From: Bradyrhizobium sp. MOS003
Lineage (GTDB): Bacteria; Pseudomonadota; Alphaproteobacteria; Rhizobiales; Xanthobacteraceae
Direction of reading: 5' to 3'
Assembly: GCF_003020125.1 (NCBI RefSeq)
Contig: NZ_PYFW01000001.1
Span: 1,178,001 to 1,242,000 of the forward strand
DNA length: 64,000 nt
Below are positions 62,957 to 64,000 of the stretch, one piece after another (position 1 is the stretch's first letter; each line of letters opens with the position of its first letter). The position numbers were made by a program, and so were the translations under genes. Under the pieces are notes generated by a model that saw nothing but the letters and a program-made list of their open reading frames with translations, was not told the origin of the DNA and made no database searches.

Positions 62957-63403
62957 TCACGCTCGCCACGCCATCTTCAGCACCGGCCGGCCCGAGGTCG
63001 GGTTCACATCGTCGCCGGCATGGGCAAAGCCGTTGCGCTCGTAGAAGCGGATGGCGCGGGAATTGTCCTTGTTGACGAGCAGCGTGATGCCTGATGGCGA
63101 CAGGCGTTTTGCTTCGTCAACCAGCAGCTTTGCTGCATCGGATCCCCAGTGATCAGGATCGACCACGAGCTGGTCGAGATAGCCCTCGCCGTCGATGGTG
63201 ACGAAGCCGGTCAGCGCGCCGTCCTGCTCGGCGACGACGATGGATGCCTTCGGCACCAGATCCCTCAGCCAGCGCTCGCGCCACCATTCGAGCCGCGCCG
63301 CGAAATCGATCTGCGGATAGGCCTGCTGCCAGGTGCGATGCCAGAGCTCGATCGCGGCGGTCTCATCGTCGGCACGATAGGGGCGGAGGTGGATCGCGCT
63401 CAC
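62957..63403 (-). CDS. GNAT family N-acetyltransferase
   Basis: A 148-residue acetyltransferase. It starts SAIHLRPYRADDE and has VVAEQDGALTGFVTIDGEGYLDQLVVDPDHWG (the acetyl-CoA strand) and a C-terminal NKDNSRAIRFYERNGF motif. The GTG start overlaps the stop of the preceding OmpA-type gene by one base (TAGTG), so the two are coupled. A longer upstream frame only shadows that gene. The substrate is unknown. Confidence 0.85.
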   Translation of the reverse strand: MSAIHLRPYRADDETAAIELWHRTWQQAYPQIDFAARLEWWRERWLRDLVPKASIVVAEQDGALTGFVTIDGEGYLDQLVVDPDHWGSDAAKLLVDEAKRLSPSGITLLVNKDNSRAIRFYERNGFAHAGDDVNPTSGRPVLKMAWRA

Positions 63404-64000
63404 TACCGCTCCGTCAGCTTCAGCTCGATGCGGCGATTGCGCTTGTAGGCCTCTTCGGTGTTGCCGGGATCGAGCGGCTGGAATTCGCCGAAGCCGGCGG
63501 CGACGAGACGCTGGGCGGGTACGCCGAGCGAGACCAGATACTGCACCACCGAGATCGAGCGGGCCGCGGACAGGTCCCAATTCGACTTGAAGTTCGGGCC
63601 GTTGACCGGACGTACGTCGGTATGGCCGTCGACGCGCAGCACCCAGGGGATCTCGTTCGGGATTTTCTTGTCGAGCTCGATCAGCGCGGTCGCCAAAGTG
63701 TCGAGCTCGGTGCGCCCCTCGGGCAGCAGCATGGCCTGTCCGGTGTCGAAGAACACTTCGGACTGGAACACGAAACGGTCGCCGACGATGCGGATGTCGG
63801 GTCGGTTGCCGAGGATGGCGCGCAGCCGGCCGAAGAACTCCGAGCGGTAGCGCGACAATTCCTGCACGCGCTGCGCCAGCGCCACGTTGAGGCGGGAGCC
63901 GAGATCGGCGATGCGGTTCTGCGATTCCTTGTCGCGCTTCTCGCTGGCATCGAGCGCCTCTTCCAGCGCGGCCAGTTGCCGGCGCAAAGCGCTGATCTGC
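63403..64000 (-). CDS. OmpA/MotB-type peptidoglycan-binding protein, C-terminal part (runs off the right edge)
   Basis: At least 199 residues are visible; the reading frame continues past the window edge (QISALRRQLAALEE). A coiled-coil region (LRRQLAALEEALDASEKRDK) is followed by an OmpA domain with RVDGHTDVRPV, NWDLSAARSISVVQYL and the C-terminal NRRIELKL. Such proteins pair with a MotA/TolQ-type membrane protein, probably encoded just outside. A TTG at 63987 is not a convincing start. Confidence 0.88.
   Translation of the reverse strand, partial: QISALRRQLAALEEALDASEKRDKESQNRIADLGSRLNVALAQRVQELSRYRSEFFGRLRAILGNRPDIRIVGDRFVFQSEVFFDTGQAMLLPEGRTELDTLATALIELDKKIPNEIPWVLRVDGHTDVRPVNGPNFKSNWDLSAARSISVVQYLVSLGVPAQRLVAAGFGEFQPLDPGNTEEAYKRNRRIELKLTER

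Overview
The window is a 64 kb piece of a GC-rich chromosome of an alphaproteobacterium of the Bradyrhizobium/Rhodopseudomonas type. I base this on gene content: a urt-ure urea cluster, a cysG-DUF2849-cysI-DUF934-cysH sulfate operon, a bifunctional CysNC, PHB-type bdhA, HWE histidine kinases, DUF1465/DUF1192/DUF2865 proteins and intergenic inverted repeats of the kind common in that lineage. I see no insertion sequence, prophage, CRISPR array, tRNA or rRNA. Genes are tightly packed, and only two gene-free stretches exceed 300 bases.

Layout. 1-8974: one long plus-strand urea cluster: the end of urtB, then urtCDE (urea ABC importer), ureDABC, two small tandem ABM-fold monooxygenase-like genes, and ureEFG with a very histidine-rich UreE. 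9253-16748: a CHASE/HWE histidine kinase with a damaged ATP-binding box, a TetR regulator, an OpgC-type acyltransferase, a group of small membrane stress proteins with an AI-2E family permease, and an L,D-transpeptidase/DUF2865 pair. 16833-21270: two tandem, clearly duplicated chemoreceptors. 21544-23993: a 51-residue membrane protein and malate synthase G. 24345-35889: the sulfur region. cysD-cysNC point left; cysG-DUF2849-cysI-DUF934-cysH and sbp-cysT-cysW-cysA point right. A strong dyad lies in the divergent promoter region. 35978-45973: a CAP lipoprotein, a patatin-bdhA operon, a TSUP permease, a polysaccharide flippase, a stand-alone DsbD-alpha-like protein, YqgE, a TfdA-like dioxygenase with two SDRs, and a CsbD/DUF883 protein. 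46138-54085: an SGNH-fold protein that appears to lack catalytic residues, an animal-type haem peroxidase, a lytic transglycosylase, galU and a diguanylate cyclase. 54240-64000: a DUF7662 protein, a GGDEF-EAL phosphodiesterase, a quinone oxidoreductase, DUF1192, DUF1465, L31, an ABC exporter, a GNAT and an OmpA/MotB-type protein running off the edge.

How the genes fit together. The urea block can import urea, hydrolyse it and insert nickel. The sulfur block covers sulfate import, activation, reduction and siroheme supply. A second theme is the general stress response. Perfect GGAAC-N16/17-CGTT sites, the known EcfG sigma-factor promoter, precede a DUF883 gene, the L,D-transpeptidase and the 51-residue membrane protein, and near-matches precede the CsbD/DUF883 gene and the AI-2E permease. 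These genes may form a local envelope-stress regulon.

The most notable unexplained element is at about 59287-59393. It has three successive perfect hairpins, one with a CTCCTGT loop (anti-Shine-Dalgarno-like) and the last followed by a T-run. It lies between DUF1192 and DUF1465 and looks like an independent small RNA.
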